This document shows, in pieces, positions 1 through 10,338 of a DNA stretch of 64,000 nt. The stretch is from Dipteris shenzhenensis (Eukaryota > Polypodiophyta > Polypodiopsida > Gleicheniales): NCBI GenBank assembly GCA_047967505.1, contig CM106541.1; one strand, given 5' to 3'. Made by a program: the position numbers and the translations under genes. Position 1 is the first letter of the stretch. Each line of letters begins with the position of its first letter. Below the pieces are notes generated by a model that saw only the letters and a list, made by a program, of their open reading frames with translations, was not told where the DNA came from and searched no databases.

Positions 1-1660
1 GATGACATTGAAAGGATCTGTAATATACACTAGCATCCTTCAAATCTCGAAGTAAATTTTTATTTTTCTCAAATCTTCTAATAGATGATTCTAGTTTTGG
101 AAAATAAATAATAATAGTAACTCTAATATTGGCAATTATTCTGACAGACATACCGATTGAATCTCTGCTATGCAACCAGTTCTGACACTTCTTCATTCAC
201 AACCAATGTCGAGAAAATATGGTTTGACAATGATGAAAATGGACCCACCTAATACTAACACCATTTGGGTAATATTACCTACTTAGGGAAAACGTTTGTA
301 ATCTTTGAAAGATTACACTCAAAGAGGGTCACTTCTTAAAGAATTAATGAGCCAAAAAAGCTATACTTCTCCAAACACATATGACATAGAAATCCAAGAA
401 ATGACATGATTTTTAGAAGAAACAAAATTCTAAGTCTTCATCTTTCTCAAATGGAAAGTAAATTGTGCTATCATTGGAGCTAAAGAGATCATAAACTATA
501 TTTTAAAAATCAAACAAACAATTGAAAAGTCATCACTAGTAAGTAGCAACAAAAAGTCATCATAAACTTATTTAAAAATCAAACAAACAATTGAAAAGTC
601 ATCACTAGTAAGTAACAATAAAAAGTCTTCTAGTACATTTTCAATTTGACTTACCTTCACAAGTTTCTAGTGCATCGCTATCATTGGTTACATTTTGTTT
701 CATTTCTAGATGAAGTGGAAGAAGCATCTCCCTTTGCACTATCCGAAATAACATTGCCTTCTTAAAGATGAAGACCATGACTCTCCAAAATTTGTGTTTG
801 ACTCTTGGTGCAAGCTTGGTGCATACTTCTTTTCCTCCTTCACAATCTTCTCTCTCTTACAAGCATGGAATTTTGTCCTCGAGAATATTTATTATTAAAT
901 TTGTGTCTTTTGTAAGAGTGATTTCACATATAAGCATGTTCACTTCATCAAGACCAAGTGTACTAGTACTATTTCCTTTTCCTTTATCTTCCTTATACCT
1001 CACTTATAACTTCCAAGCTATATTTTCCTTTGAAGCTAGCATCTTCATGATCGTTTTATATCAATGTACTGTGATAGCCAATATATTTTCTCAATTTTCT
1101 TCCTTCTGCAATAATCAAATGACTTTATCAATCCAAAATGATTGCTTGCAATGATCATCCTATGCCAATGTTGCTACAAGAGTATACCCCTTCTTAATGT
1201 GTTGGGGATCTCCACTCCATATCTCTTTAAGCTGTTCTTGTCTTTGACCTTCTAGCTCCAAGGTACATTCCCCTTGCTTGGGCATAAAAGAGCCTATCAA
1301 TATCTATTAGAATAAGATCACTATTTTAGATGGACAAGGCCATATGTTGTAAGAGATAATGCATTTGAAGCTCTACTTAATCATTTGCCCAAGAAGAAAC
1401 TTCCACGACTTGATTTAGCGATTGCTCACACAAGGCTACCATATAATATTCAAACATGGTGAGGTACTTATTTTTTCATTACTAAAAAAGATTACAAAAA
1501 GAGTTCAAAATTCAAAAGTTTACTCTTTATTAATCATTGTGTTACTATGTATACATTTCATTAATTTTATAGTCATAATGTGATTTGTGTTGCTGTATAG
1601 ATGTCATATAGAGGCATGGATATAGAGTATAGAGAGTTCATGACATTGTGTCTTTAAGGC
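1..1660. other. AT-rich region without a supported gene
   Basis: No reading frame here has recognisable protein features. The longest open stretch (768-1154, plus strand) is low-complexity Ser/Phe/Leu and looks like chance. The segment contains a short tandem duplication (490-627). Its first ~55 bases resemble a stretch near 52535 downstream of the alcohol dehydrogenase-like gene, so part of it is probably a dispersed repeat. Confidence 0.6.
490..627. repeat. 69-bp tandem duplication
   Basis: Two adjacent copies of an AT-rich unit, offset by 69 bases (for example caaacaaacaattgaaaagt at 511 and again at 580), differ by a few substitutions and small indels. No coding content is visible. Confidence 0.85.
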
Positions 1661-1689
1661 ATGGGTGTGAAGGCCTTGTACAACTTGCC

Positions 1690-2440
1690 ATTTCCAAAGA
1701 GGGGGTGAATGAAAAAGTACCCTTTGGAAATAGTTCACTCAGATATTTGGGGACCAATTGATCATACAACACCCGAGGGAGCAAGATATTACTTCACTGT
1801 TATACATTATTATAGCCAGATGCCATGGTCTATTTTTTGAAAGCCAAAAGTGATGCCTTTCAAGTGTTTTGACAATTCAAAAGAATGATAAAGAAGGAGC
1901 TTGGGTGTTATATCAAGTATATCAAGTGCTTTCATACGGACAATGGTGGAGAATATACATCCTATGAATTTGAGGAGTTTCTATATGCTCAAGGCATTGA
2001 GAGGTGGGTCACTTGTAGATACACTCCTCAACAAAACCCCATTGTCAAAAAGGAATAGAGTAGTTGGTGACATGGCTAGAGCTATGATGGATGAGATGAA
2101 TATGCCATTGAATTTTTGGGCTGAAGCAGTACATAAAACCGTGTATATCATGAATATAACACCCACAGATGCCATACATGGGTTGACACCTTTTAAAAAT
2201 CTTTATGGGTACAAGCCAACCTTGGCTTATTTGAAAGTGTTTGGCTATGTTCGTTAGGTGCATGTGCCAAGTGAGATAAGGAAGAAATTGGAGCCAAGGG
2301 CTATCCAATGTGTATATTTGGGATACCAAGTTGAGAGAAAGGGATATCAATGCTATGATCCCATCACTAGACAAGTATATGAAAGCTGGGATAGTTTAGT
2401 GAGCTTGAAGCATGGTATCAGCCCAAACCAATTGTTGTAG
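1690..2440 (+). pseudogene. copia integrase remnant (element A)
   Basis: The conserved HSDIWGP block with the first catalytic Asp lies near 1735. The second catalytic block (HTDNGGEYTSYEF) is read from about 1933. A frame change near 2055 separates it from the downstream FWAEAVHKTVYIMN block, and a TAG at 2256-2258 interrupts the C-terminal VHVPSEIRKKLEP segment. The Glu expected in the NG-AER motif is replaced (NPIVKKE). Homology to copia integrases is clear, but no single frame encodes the domain. Confidence 0.85.
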
Positions 2441-2646
2441 AGGATGAGCACGTGGCAAAGGTTGAAAAGATGAAATTACAGCAATCTAGACCCTCAAGTA
2501 AAGTGATGTCAGGGCCATCACAACATCTGGCTCCCTCCACGGGTCTCTACCATTGATCATGAAAATGAACTGCTCCCAGGTGCTACGCTCTGAGTGGAGA
2601 GAGTGTTGAGGATGCAAATAGTGATGAAGAGAGTGCTTAACAGCTT

Positions 2647-3486
2647 GTGAAGGCTCAAGAGACCAAGCATCCTTCAAAGTATGTTCTTCCACATGCTAGA
2701 AAGTCAATGGCAAATACACAGCCCTTAGGAAGATTGGAAAGGGTGAGACACCCCATTGATAGATTGACTTACAATGGTTTTATAAAGATGCATTATGCAT
2801 ACATGGTTAGCAAATTGCAACATGTTGAGCCCTCAAGTTTTGACGAGGCTATAAAACATTCAAATTAGAGGGATGCCATGGATCAAGAAATGGATGTCTT
2901 GGATAAGAACAACACTTGGACACTTGTCAAACTCCCAAAAGGAAAGAAAGCAAAACAAAAAATTAAAAAAGAAGAAGGAAAGAAAGCTATTGGATGCAAA
3001 TGGGTCTGTAAAGTGAAATACAAATTGGATGAAAGTGTGGAGAGATACAAGGCAAGGTTAGTTGCAAAAGGGCATGCCCAAACATATGGGTTGAACTATG
3101 ATGAAACATTCAGCCCAGTGGTAAACATGACCACCATACGAACCGTGATTGCTTTGGCAAGCATGCTTTTATGTTCCAAGTTATATCAAATGGATGTCAA
3201 AAATTCTTTCTTGAATGGTACACTTAATGAGGATGTTTATACACACCAGCCCGAAGGGTATATATATCCCAAATATCCTATGCATGTCTGCAAGTTAAGG
3301 AAATCCTTGTATGGGCTGAAGCAATCTCCAAGAGCTTGGTACAAAAGAATGAGTAAAACCTTGCTGAATATGCACTTCAAACAATCAGGCTGATAGCCCA
3401 CTATATGTGAAGCAAGAGGGAGCAAAAATAGTGCTTGTGATCACTTATGCAGATGATTTAATCATCACGGGGAGCCTTGATGCATA
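2647..3486 (+). pseudogene. copia reverse transcriptase remnant (element A)
   Basis: The start of the domain (DQEMDVLDKNNTWTLVKLP) and the blocks GCKWVCKVKY, YKARLVAKGHAQTYG, QMDVKNSFLNG and LYGLKQSPRAWY are in frame from 2878 to 3393. A frameshift near 3390 leads to the catalytic block VITYADDLIITG, where YADD replaces the usual YVDD. A TAA follows at once and the RNase H domain is missing. A stop at 2866-2868 interrupts the linker upstream. A Lys-rich insertion (KKAKQKIKKEEGKK) sits between the first two blocks. Confidence 0.88.
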
Positions 3487-3499
3487 AATTACAGCAACT

Positions 3500-4215
3500 A
3501 AGGATAGATTTTCATGTGAATTTGTATATACAAGATCTACATAAGCCCATATGTGCTTAGGGGATTAGATCCCAAATGACACATGTTGACTACTCACACT
3601 TTGCCAATTAATCAAGCTCCACTTTAGCCAAGGTCGAAAGGCCATGACATCCAACACCCCCCTGTGGACAAACCCCTGAGGTAGAACTAATCAAACATAA
3701 GGTAACTCCGAACCAAATTAAGGTGGGGCTGACCAACAAGGCCATGAGAGACAAACTTAAGTCCGCATGAGCCGATCAAAGGCTAGCCTGACCATGGAAT
3801 GCTGCCTGCCAAAGATCATAGGAAGCCATAGTCACATCCCTCTTCACGAGCCGTCACTATTGCCACACTCAAATCATGCCACAAGTCACTGCAGGGTCAT
3901 GAAAATTCACCACCAACTAGTCCTCTGACTGCCATGTGTTTTTCACATGGAGGCCATGCCAAAATCAACCGCAGTCCTATAGGGAACACCTACTCTAATA
4001 CCATGTTGGCATCTTGCATGGCTACCACATGGACCTCAAGGATCACCGACTGTGGGGGGTCCCAATCCCTGGCCTCCTCACCATACATGCCTCTCTCTCC
4101 TCCAAAAAACTCCATGGATGGATATGAGAGAGAGTTTCAAGTGACATTATATACAAGGGCTACACAAGCCCATGTGTGCTTATGGGATTAAATCCCAAAT
4201 GACATGTGTGAGGGT
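3500..4215 (-). mobile_element. TRIM-like LTR retroelement remnant (tentative)
   Basis: Two imperfect copies of a ~70-base segment (from about 3521 and about 4149; shared cores tatacaag and gattaratcccaaatgaca) lie ~628 bases apart. Read on the minus strand, the left copy begins with TGTTGGATGTCA after a G-run resembling a polypurine tract (3657-3664). A degenerate complement of the initiator-Met primer site (actctaatacca) lies near 3991-4003 beside the right copy. About 330 bases lie between, with no coding capacity. This arrangement fits a terminal-repeat retrotransposon in miniature, but the LTR limits are not well defined. Confidence 0.4.
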
Positions 4216-4439
4216 AGGGCAAAAACTGTTTGCTACACTTTGACAATGATCCATGAGTAGAGCATGAAGATGGAGAGGTAGCTGAGCTACAATCGGGTCA
4301 ACGTTTGCTTGGATGTAGCCAATCACAGAACTATTTTTGGGGCCATTTTGGGGTCATGACATGATGAGCTCCTGGGTGAATATTTGAATTTTGATCGGAC
4401 CCATGCTCTCGCCAAAAATTTTCCCGACGTCATGACGGC

Positions 4440-5080
4440 GCACTGGCATAATAATGAGATGCAATCTATTTATTCTAAACGCCGCATATCCTGACACACG
4501 ATAGCTCTACACTACATCGTGCATCTCTACACTGCTTCACGCAACCCAATCTCTCGCCTAAGCCGCCTGACCACTTATCATCATGTAGTCTTTTGCCGTA
4601 GCTTTGCCACCTGTCACTGGGCACCGCACCCATACAGATCATTAAAATTGAAGGTTGGCTTGGAGAGACCACCGCACTAGTTCTTGGCGTAATAATGAGA
4701 TGCAAACTATCATTCTAAACACCGCCGCAGCGCAGTCTCGGGTGTGACCACCTGTCATCGTGCAGCCTTTTGCCGTAGCCTTTGCTCATGCAAATCATAG
4801 GTTGGCTTGGAGAGACCACCGTGCTAGTTTTTGGCATAATAATAAGACGTAATCTATTATTTTGAGCATCGGCTTAGCGCAGTCTGTGGCCTGATGACCT
4901 ATCATCGCCCAGAATTCAAGGTTGTCTTGGAGAGACCACCGCACTGGTTTTGGAGTTATAGCCCTGTTACATATTTTTACATAATACAGGAGGAGTTCTA
5001 TGACAACCAGTGCGCTAGCAAGCAGAAGGAGATCTTTGACAACCACCGCGCTAGTTCTTGGAGTTATATATTTGTGTACC
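4440..5080. repeat. Imperfect tandem repeat, ~120-150-bp unit
   Basis: The phrase ggttggcttggagagacc, followed by accgcactagt and then a taataatgagatgcaa-like segment, recurs at about 4653, 4800 and 4920, with partial copies near 4445 and 5035. Spacing varies between 120 and 147 bases. No conserved reading frame is maintained. Confidence 0.7.
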
Positions 5081-5117
5081 AAGGAAAATGTATTTCCTTG
5101 TGCAACTAAGCAAAATG

Positions 5118-5261
5118 CAATTGACGATATGGCCCTTGAGGGGTCCCCTTTAGGGGCAAGGGCCATATCGACATGCCATTTCTGTCCAATGGCATCTTGG
5201 ATATTGTATAATGCATGTCGATATGGCCCTTGCCCCTAGAGGGGCGCCATATCGTCAATTA
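5118..5261. repeat. Long inverted repeat (MITE-like hairpin)
   Basis: Arms at about 5118-5177 and 5213-5261 are near-perfect reverse complements (caattgacgatatggc ... gccatatcgtcaatt). The left arm holds an inner dyad of its own (gatatggcccttg ... caagggccatatc), and the loop has atgccat ... atggcat. The transcript could form a branched hairpin. Such structures fit a small MITE. No target-site duplication was identified with confidence. Confidence 0.8.
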
Positions 5262-6540
5262 CATTTTTTAAAAGTTTAATTGTATTTTTCTAGATGTATC
5301 TCCATGCACCCACAACGGTGGGTCGTTGGAGCTATTTTAGCACTATTTTGGTCATAAACCAAGGAGATTGTAGTCCTGCTTTACTGATATTTTAGTCCTT
5401 GTTGCAGTAAATATAAATGAGGGAAAATTTTGAATTCATCAAGTGAAAATTGAGCAAAAGAGATTACAATGTTCATCTACATCCAATAACAGGGAGATAA
5501 CAAGTTATATAAAAATTAACAACTTATACCGAGAAAAAAATGAACAGAGGATCTTACATTTATTAAAACTCGGCAATTGTTGATATCATTAAAGGCCAAA
5601 AGATTATAGATAGCAACCATAACCATTCAAATATAAAAGTTAACAACAGTGCATACTGAGAGCCTCAAATCGAACAAAAAGAAATTACATAAATGTAATA
5701 AAAACTCATCAAGCCTTAGAGACCAAAACATTACCTCCAGTGAGCCAAAAGATTTGTTGAGAGCCTTAAAGGCCAAAAGATTAAGAAAAGATTACATCCA
5801 CCCATTGATGAGTGGTTATGAGCCTCGTCTAAGCAAGAGGGAATTTGTACAACTCAGTATTTCTGTCGGTCTAGCTAGTTGCATTAAACTGTTTTAGGGA
5901 CCCAAAGGAGGAGACGATGGAGAGGCCAAAGACCATGCACATTGCCAAGACTTTGATTGCGCCCCCCCAACAAGATGAGAGAACTCTGCTCTAAAATACT
6001 AAGGCCTTTGTCGACGTCTAGGGGAACCCATATAGCACAGCAATAAAGAGGCCAGAGGTGAGCATATCATGTAAGGTGGTGACTGCAAATATGGGGGGAA
6101 TCGACTATGGGAACCATAGGGTCTCCACTAGTGCCAACATTTCTACTTTAGGTGAGTGCAACTCAATCACCTTATATGAGAAGGCAGATAACATTGGTAT
6201 CACAGAGCATCGAGGGGGGGTGGTAGTAGGCATGGTGAAGATGAGTGGGTGAGCAGCAAATGAGTAGGGGAGTAGATGAGTGACGAGAGTTGGAGGAGGG
6301 AGCGGGGAGCAAAGTAGAGCAGGGGCAGAAAAGAGCTGGACGAGGGGTGTGGAGAAAACTAGCAGAGTGTGTGGAGCAAAATAGCAGAGCAAGTTCGCCC
6401 AAAAAAAAAAAAAAGGGGCAGAGGAGGGGCGAATGAGAGCAATGTAGTAAAATGCCAAATGCCACGGACTTATATATTATAAAGTTTGAGCCACCGTCGT
6501 GGCTGGAGCCTAGGGTTCCATCCATTATAGTAGACATTTG
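5262..6540. other. Non-coding stretch, nothing recognised
   Basis: Short open frames here show no domains or composition typical of proteins. A G-rich patch at 6210-6440 and an A-run near 6402-6414 are the only visible peculiarities. Confidence 0.5.
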
Positions 6541-7180
6541 CTTAAGCCCGATGGTGGGTGAATAGGCCACTGCGGTGGCTGGTAATTTTAACTGCTACCA
6601 GCCTTGTGGAATCATAGTCTTGAGAGATATAGCTGATGAGAGCCACCACCACCAGAGTAATTCCCACAAAAGTAAATAATGAAGCCTAATCACCTCTAAT
6701 CACTCATTACCATGCACTCTAGTGAGCATGTGAGCCCAGTGATTGAGTGGTAAATTTTACTGCACTCGTAGTGATCATGCATGCTTAATCCTAGTGGTGG
6801 GTGAGCAAGCCACTGCGATGGCTGGTAATTTTAACTGTCAACCCAGTCGAATTGTAGCCATGACAGGCGTGGCTGATGAGAGCAACCACCATCGAGCAGT
6901 AATTCCCACAAAAGTAAATCATGAAGTGTAATCACCTCTAATCACTCATTACCATGCATTCTAGTACTCTCCTGGGCATGCAAGCCCAGTGACTGGTAAT
7001 TTACTGCACTCGTAGTAATCATGCATGCAAGCTCGATGGTGGTAACTGAAAGGTGAGTAATTGTGGGCCACTGCAGTGGTTGGTAATCAGCTACCAGCCC
7101 GGGGGTCTTAGCCACCACCACAGGCATGGTTGGGAATCCTAGATGCCACCACCTCTAATCACTCATTACCATGAAAGGTA
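6540..7180. repeat. Tandem repeat of ~245-258 bp, about 2.5 copies
   Basis: The block ccactgcggtggctggtaat recurs with minor changes at about 6567, 6810 and 7068, each time followed by a ctaatcactcattaccatg block (6696, 6941, 7157). The unit is rich in ggtgg and ccacc and so partly self-complementary. No open frame is conserved across units. Confidence 0.8.
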
Positions 7181-7263
7181 GTACTGCCTTCTCAAATTAA
7201 ACAAAATTCGGGCCAACCACTGTGGTAGCTCTCACCTTGACAGTGTAGTTGGCTACAAACTTA

Positions 7264-7415
7264 AGCCTCCGCTATTCCATTCCCTTAACTAATTTGTCTT
7301 CTATCCCTTTCGACCGTTTCTTTCTCCCTTGCACTTAGATTACAAACTCAAGCCTCCACTATTCAATTTCCTTCACTGTTTCATCTTCTATCCCTCTCGA
7401 CCATTTCTATCTCTT
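7264..7415. repeat. 87-bp tandem duplication
   Basis: A pyrimidine-rich unit starting aagcctccrctattc is repeated at 7264 and 7351 and includes tcttctatccctytcgacc in both copies. It lies just upstream of the decayed RING-H2 gene. Confidence 0.75.
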
Positions 7416-7550
7416 TTCCCCTTTCCTTGCAACTTCTATCTTCTCTCGTAATGCACCCTACACAGTCCAAAAGCTCCTCACACAATCTTTCCTCCCCCTC
7501 TGCAGTACAGTGCGAGAGCCTCTCCTCCCCAGATCTTGAAATTGTGACAT

Positions 7551-9987
7551 ATGGGACTCCTCTCTCGCTCTTCAAAAGCCCAATTTGGATGCTCTCAAAA
7601 ACTTCACCAAGTTGCTATAGGAGGTGAACGTGAAGGAGGGCAACTAGCCTATCAAGGTCAGAAGATTACCACCATCACTAAAAGCGTGATTGAAAATGCT
7701 CTAGGAATTTCTAGAGGCAGTTTGCAAGCACACTTCTTTGAGAAGCAGTGGAAGAGACAGGATATTCTAGATGTATACCCCAACGCTCAGATTAGTAGAG
7801 ATGGTGGAGTCAAGCTTTCTAGCTTGCCAATAGACCTCCAAGATGTGCTGAAGAAGACCATTCACTTCTTTCTTGATATGAGAGGAACCGTGAAGTTCTG
7901 GTAAGTTCAAGCAATAGTAGAGCAACTAAAAGGACGTGATGTATCTTTCTCAAGGGAGATCTCCAAGAGCGTGTTAACCAACCTAAAGAATTGCGTGGAT
8001 GGCACATCCTAATTTTCATTTTAGTCCGCTGGAGTTGCAATGCACCTGATGGCATCTACCCTCAAAGGGATTTTTTAGCAATACGATAAGCAGATGTCTG
8101 AGAACGTGACTTTCCTATAAGAGAAAGCCACCGATGTAGCAAAGGCAGTGTAACTTTATAAAATTCTTAGGGAAGGTGCAGAACCAATGTAGAGGAGGCA
8201 CAAGCGAGGGCCTTGCAAGCACAAGAGCAAGCTGAGGCCGCTACAAAAATGGTCGACATGGAAAGGCATAGAAGAGAAGAAGCAAAGAAGCACATGAAGG
8301 AGCTCCAAGATAGGCTTGAAGATGTAATAAGTGATGGGGACATCGCAGACAAGGAGCTAGCAATGATGCGAAAGGAGCTTGAAGCTCAGAGAGCCAAAAA
8401 GGAGGGTCTTTACAAACGGCTCTGCAAAATGCAAAACGCATTGAACATTGAAAAAGACCAGATGATGGAGGAGCTGAAAAGGGAGAATGCGGAAACAAAA
8501 AAGGTGATGTAAGAACTACAAGAGAGATTCAAGGCCACGAATAATGGGACAGAGAGCAGCTGGGGTGGAGAATACAAGTAGCTCTCCAGGCCAAGAAGGA
8601 TGTAGAGAGTAGCCACAGTGGAGCAAGTTACAATAGCCATGGTGAGGTTTTTTTCTTTAAAACACTATTGGAAGTCCAAAGAGTAAGCTACAAGACCCTA
8701 CAACAAGATTACAATAGGGCTGTGCATGAGCTTGCTGTGGCTTTTGATAGTTTTGCAAAGCAGTCCGTCATCCTAAGAGATTTCCAAACTAGAGTATAAG
8801 TCTTGAAAATAGCCCATCTTGTTGTTTTTGAGCAATTTAAGTAGCTTCAACAGATGCTAAGGGATTCACATGAATCTCTTGCACAAAGTGAGCAAAGAGT
8901 GGAGGAGATGAAGGAGAACATATGTAGCCTTAGGATGAGGGAGGAATGAATCAAGAAGCAACTTCATCATTTACAGAGCAAGACTGTGGTATTGACGGCC
9001 ACAATAGTTAAATCGGATGCCCATCCTACTATGCAGCAGAGTCCGAAATGCATGGTCTGCCATACCTCCATCATAGATGACTGCGAGATGACTGCATGAT
9101 CTGATGGCTTGCGTGCTATTAAATTACACGGCGCAACGGATCAAAAATTGAACAAAGAATAGAGAGTACACAACAAACTAGAGAGGAACAAACTTTTCCT
9201 TCAATAGTGATGTAGTACAGATGATGGCTCCGTCCACCCGTGTGCTCCCACAGTGGAGCTTAGATGGCGATCTAGATAGATACTAGGTGAAGAGCTACTA
9301 GTTGGAAGATCTGATCTGATTTGAACTGATTTGATACAATGGACTGGGGAGGTTGCCTCTTTACTATGAGGACAATAGTCAGATCAACGTAGTCGGTGGA
9401 GTCACCAGTCGACCTAGTCGGTGGAGCCGACCAGTCAACCTAGTCGGTGGAACCGACTAGTCATCCATGGAATATTCAGGGAATATTCCCATGGGACCCC
9501 CTAGCTAGGGGCCACCAGCTGGCCCCCAGGCCCCAGCAAGAATAAGGGGCTCCCACATGTGTCACCTTTCTACCATCAATAGTCTCATTGATAGACCCCA
9601 TCTAACATGCAAGTCAGGATCATCCAGTGTCCGGGGCTCACACATGGCTTCTCCTCATATGGGGGCCTTACAACTTGAGCACCTTGGACCACTGGTGGTT
9701 ACCAGGAGGGTGGGGCATTGAGCATATCTAACACATGCTACCACCCTGTGCACATTTTTTGCTTTGGGGTGTTTCTGCATGCAAAATCCCTATGTAGAGA
9801 ATGCTATTTGCCATTGCCCAGGTCATGGATAGATCAAATGTTCCTGCTTGCTACTACAGCTATCTATGACGACGAGAAAGTAGATGTTGCAGCTCAATTT
9901 GCCATTTGGGCAAAAATTGAAAAAGACAAGGAGCTCAAATTTAAGTGCAGAGTGCAGACACAACCAAAAGCCCATTATGAAATCTAG
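7551..9987 (+). pseudogene. Coiled-coil RING-H2 protein gene, disrupted
   Basis: Three parts are visible. An N-terminal region (7551-7900, ITTITKSVIENALGISRGSL) has no recognised domain. A long Glu/Lys/Ala-rich coiled coil follows (about 8190-8510, again 8640-8990 in other frames, with stops between). The C-terminus begins CMVCHTSIIDDC at about 9049 and resumes after 9733 with CYHPVHIFC and SLCREC. Joined across the intervening LTR, the Cys/His pattern is C-x2-C-x14-C-x-H-x2-H-x2-C-x10-C-x2-C, the RING-H2 consensus of E3 ubiquitin ligases. The LTR insertion, several stops and frame changes make it non-functional. Ubiquitin-ligase activity of the ancestor is inference from the motif. The start at 7551 is only the first Met of the open frame. 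Confidence 0.6.
9100..9733 (-). mobile_element. Solo LTR inserted in the RING-H2 coding sequence
   Basis: Read on the minus strand the segment starts TGTTAGATATG at 9733, resembling the LTR start of the copia family at 15962 (TGTTAGATATCAATGC). It contains no coding sequence. Both sides carry parts of the same RING finger, and catg occurs at both junctions (left about 9097-9100, right 9734-9737), suggesting a short target-site duplication. It contains a threefold ~25-bp repeat (gtcggtggagccgaccagtc, 9391-9463). The left limit is uncertain by about ten bases. Confidence 0.65.
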
Positions 9988-10074
9988 CCCCAAAACTCTA
10001 TACACCGATCCACCTACAGTGAATCTATCGCATACCCAAAAGACTTTGGAATGCTTTTGTTCTATCTGAAAATT

Positions 10075-10330
10075 TGCCTACTCCTCCTCCCCTCCCCCTC
10101 CCTCCTCCCCCACTGCTACTCCTCCTCCCCCTCCCTCCTGCTCCTCCCTCCTCCCTCCCTCCTCCTCCATGCCTACTCCTCCTCACCCTCCACACCTGCT
10201 CGTCTACCCCCCTTTGCTCCTCTTCAACTACTAGTCCTCCCTCCCGCATCCCTCCTCCTCCTCGCCCTCCCTCTTCCTGCATGCTGCTCCTTCAAGCCTG
10301 CATCTCCACACCTTCTCCTTCTCTACACTC
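10075..10330. repeat. C/T-rich low-complexity block
   Basis: Runs of ctcctcctcccc and variants on the plus strand. They give long Pro/Leu/Ser open frames on the plus strand and Gly/Arg frames on the minus strand that are composition artefacts. The block ends right before the Met at 10339. Confidence 0.9.
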
Positions 10331-10338
10331 CTTTAGTC

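Larger units (their letters stand above)
1690..3486 (+). mobile_element. Degraded Ty1/copia retrotransposon fragment (A)
   Basis: Integrase followed by reverse transcriptase in the order diagnostic of Ty1/copia. The frame is broken by stops and frameshifts, and neither gag, protease, RNase H nor recognisable LTRs remain. The element ends soon after the reverse transcriptase active site, where unrelated sequence begins. It is a different family from the copies at 16-39 kb. It is surely inactive. Confidence 0.88.

Noticed and set aside
768-1154. 128-residue open frame
   Set aside because: AT-rich, Ser/Phe/Leu-biased, no motif, no splice or codon support.
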